Below are positions 13,715 through 13,841 of a stretch of 13,841 nt of DNA, piece by piece; positions within the stretch are counted from its first letter, which is position 1; the number at the start of each line of letters is the position of its first letter. This stretch comes from Candidatus Bipolaricaulota bacterium. GTDB lineage: Bacteria; Bipolaricaulota; Bipolaricaulia; M55B111. The position numbers and the translations under genes are program-made. The notes under the pieces are model-generated. The model did no database searches. It was not told the origin of the DNA and was given only the letters and a program-made list of their open reading frames with translations. The stretch covers positions 1-13,841 of the forward strand of contig JAGXLQ010000017.1 in the NCBI GenBank assembly GCA_018334595.1, read 5' to 3'.

Positions 13715-13841
13715 TTAGGAATAAAAAACGTCAAACAGTTCCCCATTGCTTTTCTCTGGATGCCCAAGACTTCCCCACATAGCAGCTTGAAGGGTGGGTG
13801 AGGCAAAGCAGTACTCCTTCAAGCAGAATTGATACGGATTC
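13715..13841 (-). CDS. Possible C-terminal end of an unidentified protein (cut by window edge)
   Basis: One minus-strand frame stays open from the right edge for 41 codons and ends in TAA (13717-13715). The fragment contains SPTLQAAMWGSLGHPEKSNG followed by ELFDVFYS. The composition looks protein-like, with few rare residues and a G-x-x-G-H-P-E-K turn, but I do not recognise a family. No start codon or ribosome site can be judged because the gene would begin outside the window. It may equally be non-coding sequence in a decayed region. Confidence 0.3.
   Translation of the reverse strand, partial: NPYQFCLKEYCFASPTLQAAMWGSLGHPEKSNGELFDVFYS

Noticed and set aside
1..13841. CRISPR array, tRNA or rRNA genes
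   Set aside because: No regularly spaced repeats and no tRNA- or rRNA-like segments were seen on either strand.

Overview
The window reads as part of a bacterial chromosome from an anaerobic, Bacillota-like organism. The support is strong AGGAGG-type ribosome binding sites before most genes, mainly TAA stops (TGA in a few cases, no TAG among the genes called), and a gene set typical of corrinoid/methyl-group metabolism in clostridial and halophilic Bacillota. The family-5 binding protein carries a Tat signal and no lipobox cysteine, which would fit a cell with a periplasm (diderm). The organism assignment is inference.

Layout, left to right. At 1-388 (minus) is the N-terminal part of an IS1634-type transposase that runs off the left edge. 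A gene-poor stretch of about 520 bases follows. A small cysteine-containing protein of unknown function lies at 910-1260 (minus). A PLP-dependent aminotransferase (1397-2593, minus) has its own extended -10 promoter. From about 2800 to 12934 there is one long minus-strand gene cluster. In transcription order it encodes an FCD/GntR regulator, an acetoacetate-decarboxylase-like protein, an MmgE/PrpD-family protein, a non-pyrrolysine MttB-family methyltransferase, a 30-residue candidate small membrane peptide, two DppB/DppC-type permeases, a fused double ABC ATPase and a Tat-exported family-5 solute-binding protein. A GC-rich hairpin at 2750-2790 closes the cluster. The right flank (13060-13841) looks decayed. 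It holds a frameshifted fragment of an ABC-exporter membrane domain on the plus strand, palindromes, and the end of an unidentified possible reading frame on the minus strand.

How it may work together (inference): the cluster looks like a regulated uptake and breakdown pathway for an unidentified small molecule. The transporter would bring it in, the MttB-type enzyme would remove a methyl group from a methylated amine (betaine-like) to a corrinoid protein encoded elsewhere, and the PrpD-like and decarboxylase-like enzymes would process the carbon skeleton. A textbook sigma-70-type promoter (TTGACA, 17 bases, TATAAT) sits upstream of the regulator. Repeated TCAGAC/GTCTGA elements lie just downstream of its -10 box, which suggests autorepression that is relieved by the substrate.

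The most unusual details are two short reading frames wedged into the transport genes. One is a clean 30-codon frame coupled to both neighbours. The other has an excellent Shine-Dalgarno but an amber codon directly after its ATG, and its remaining frame runs open into the binding-protein start.
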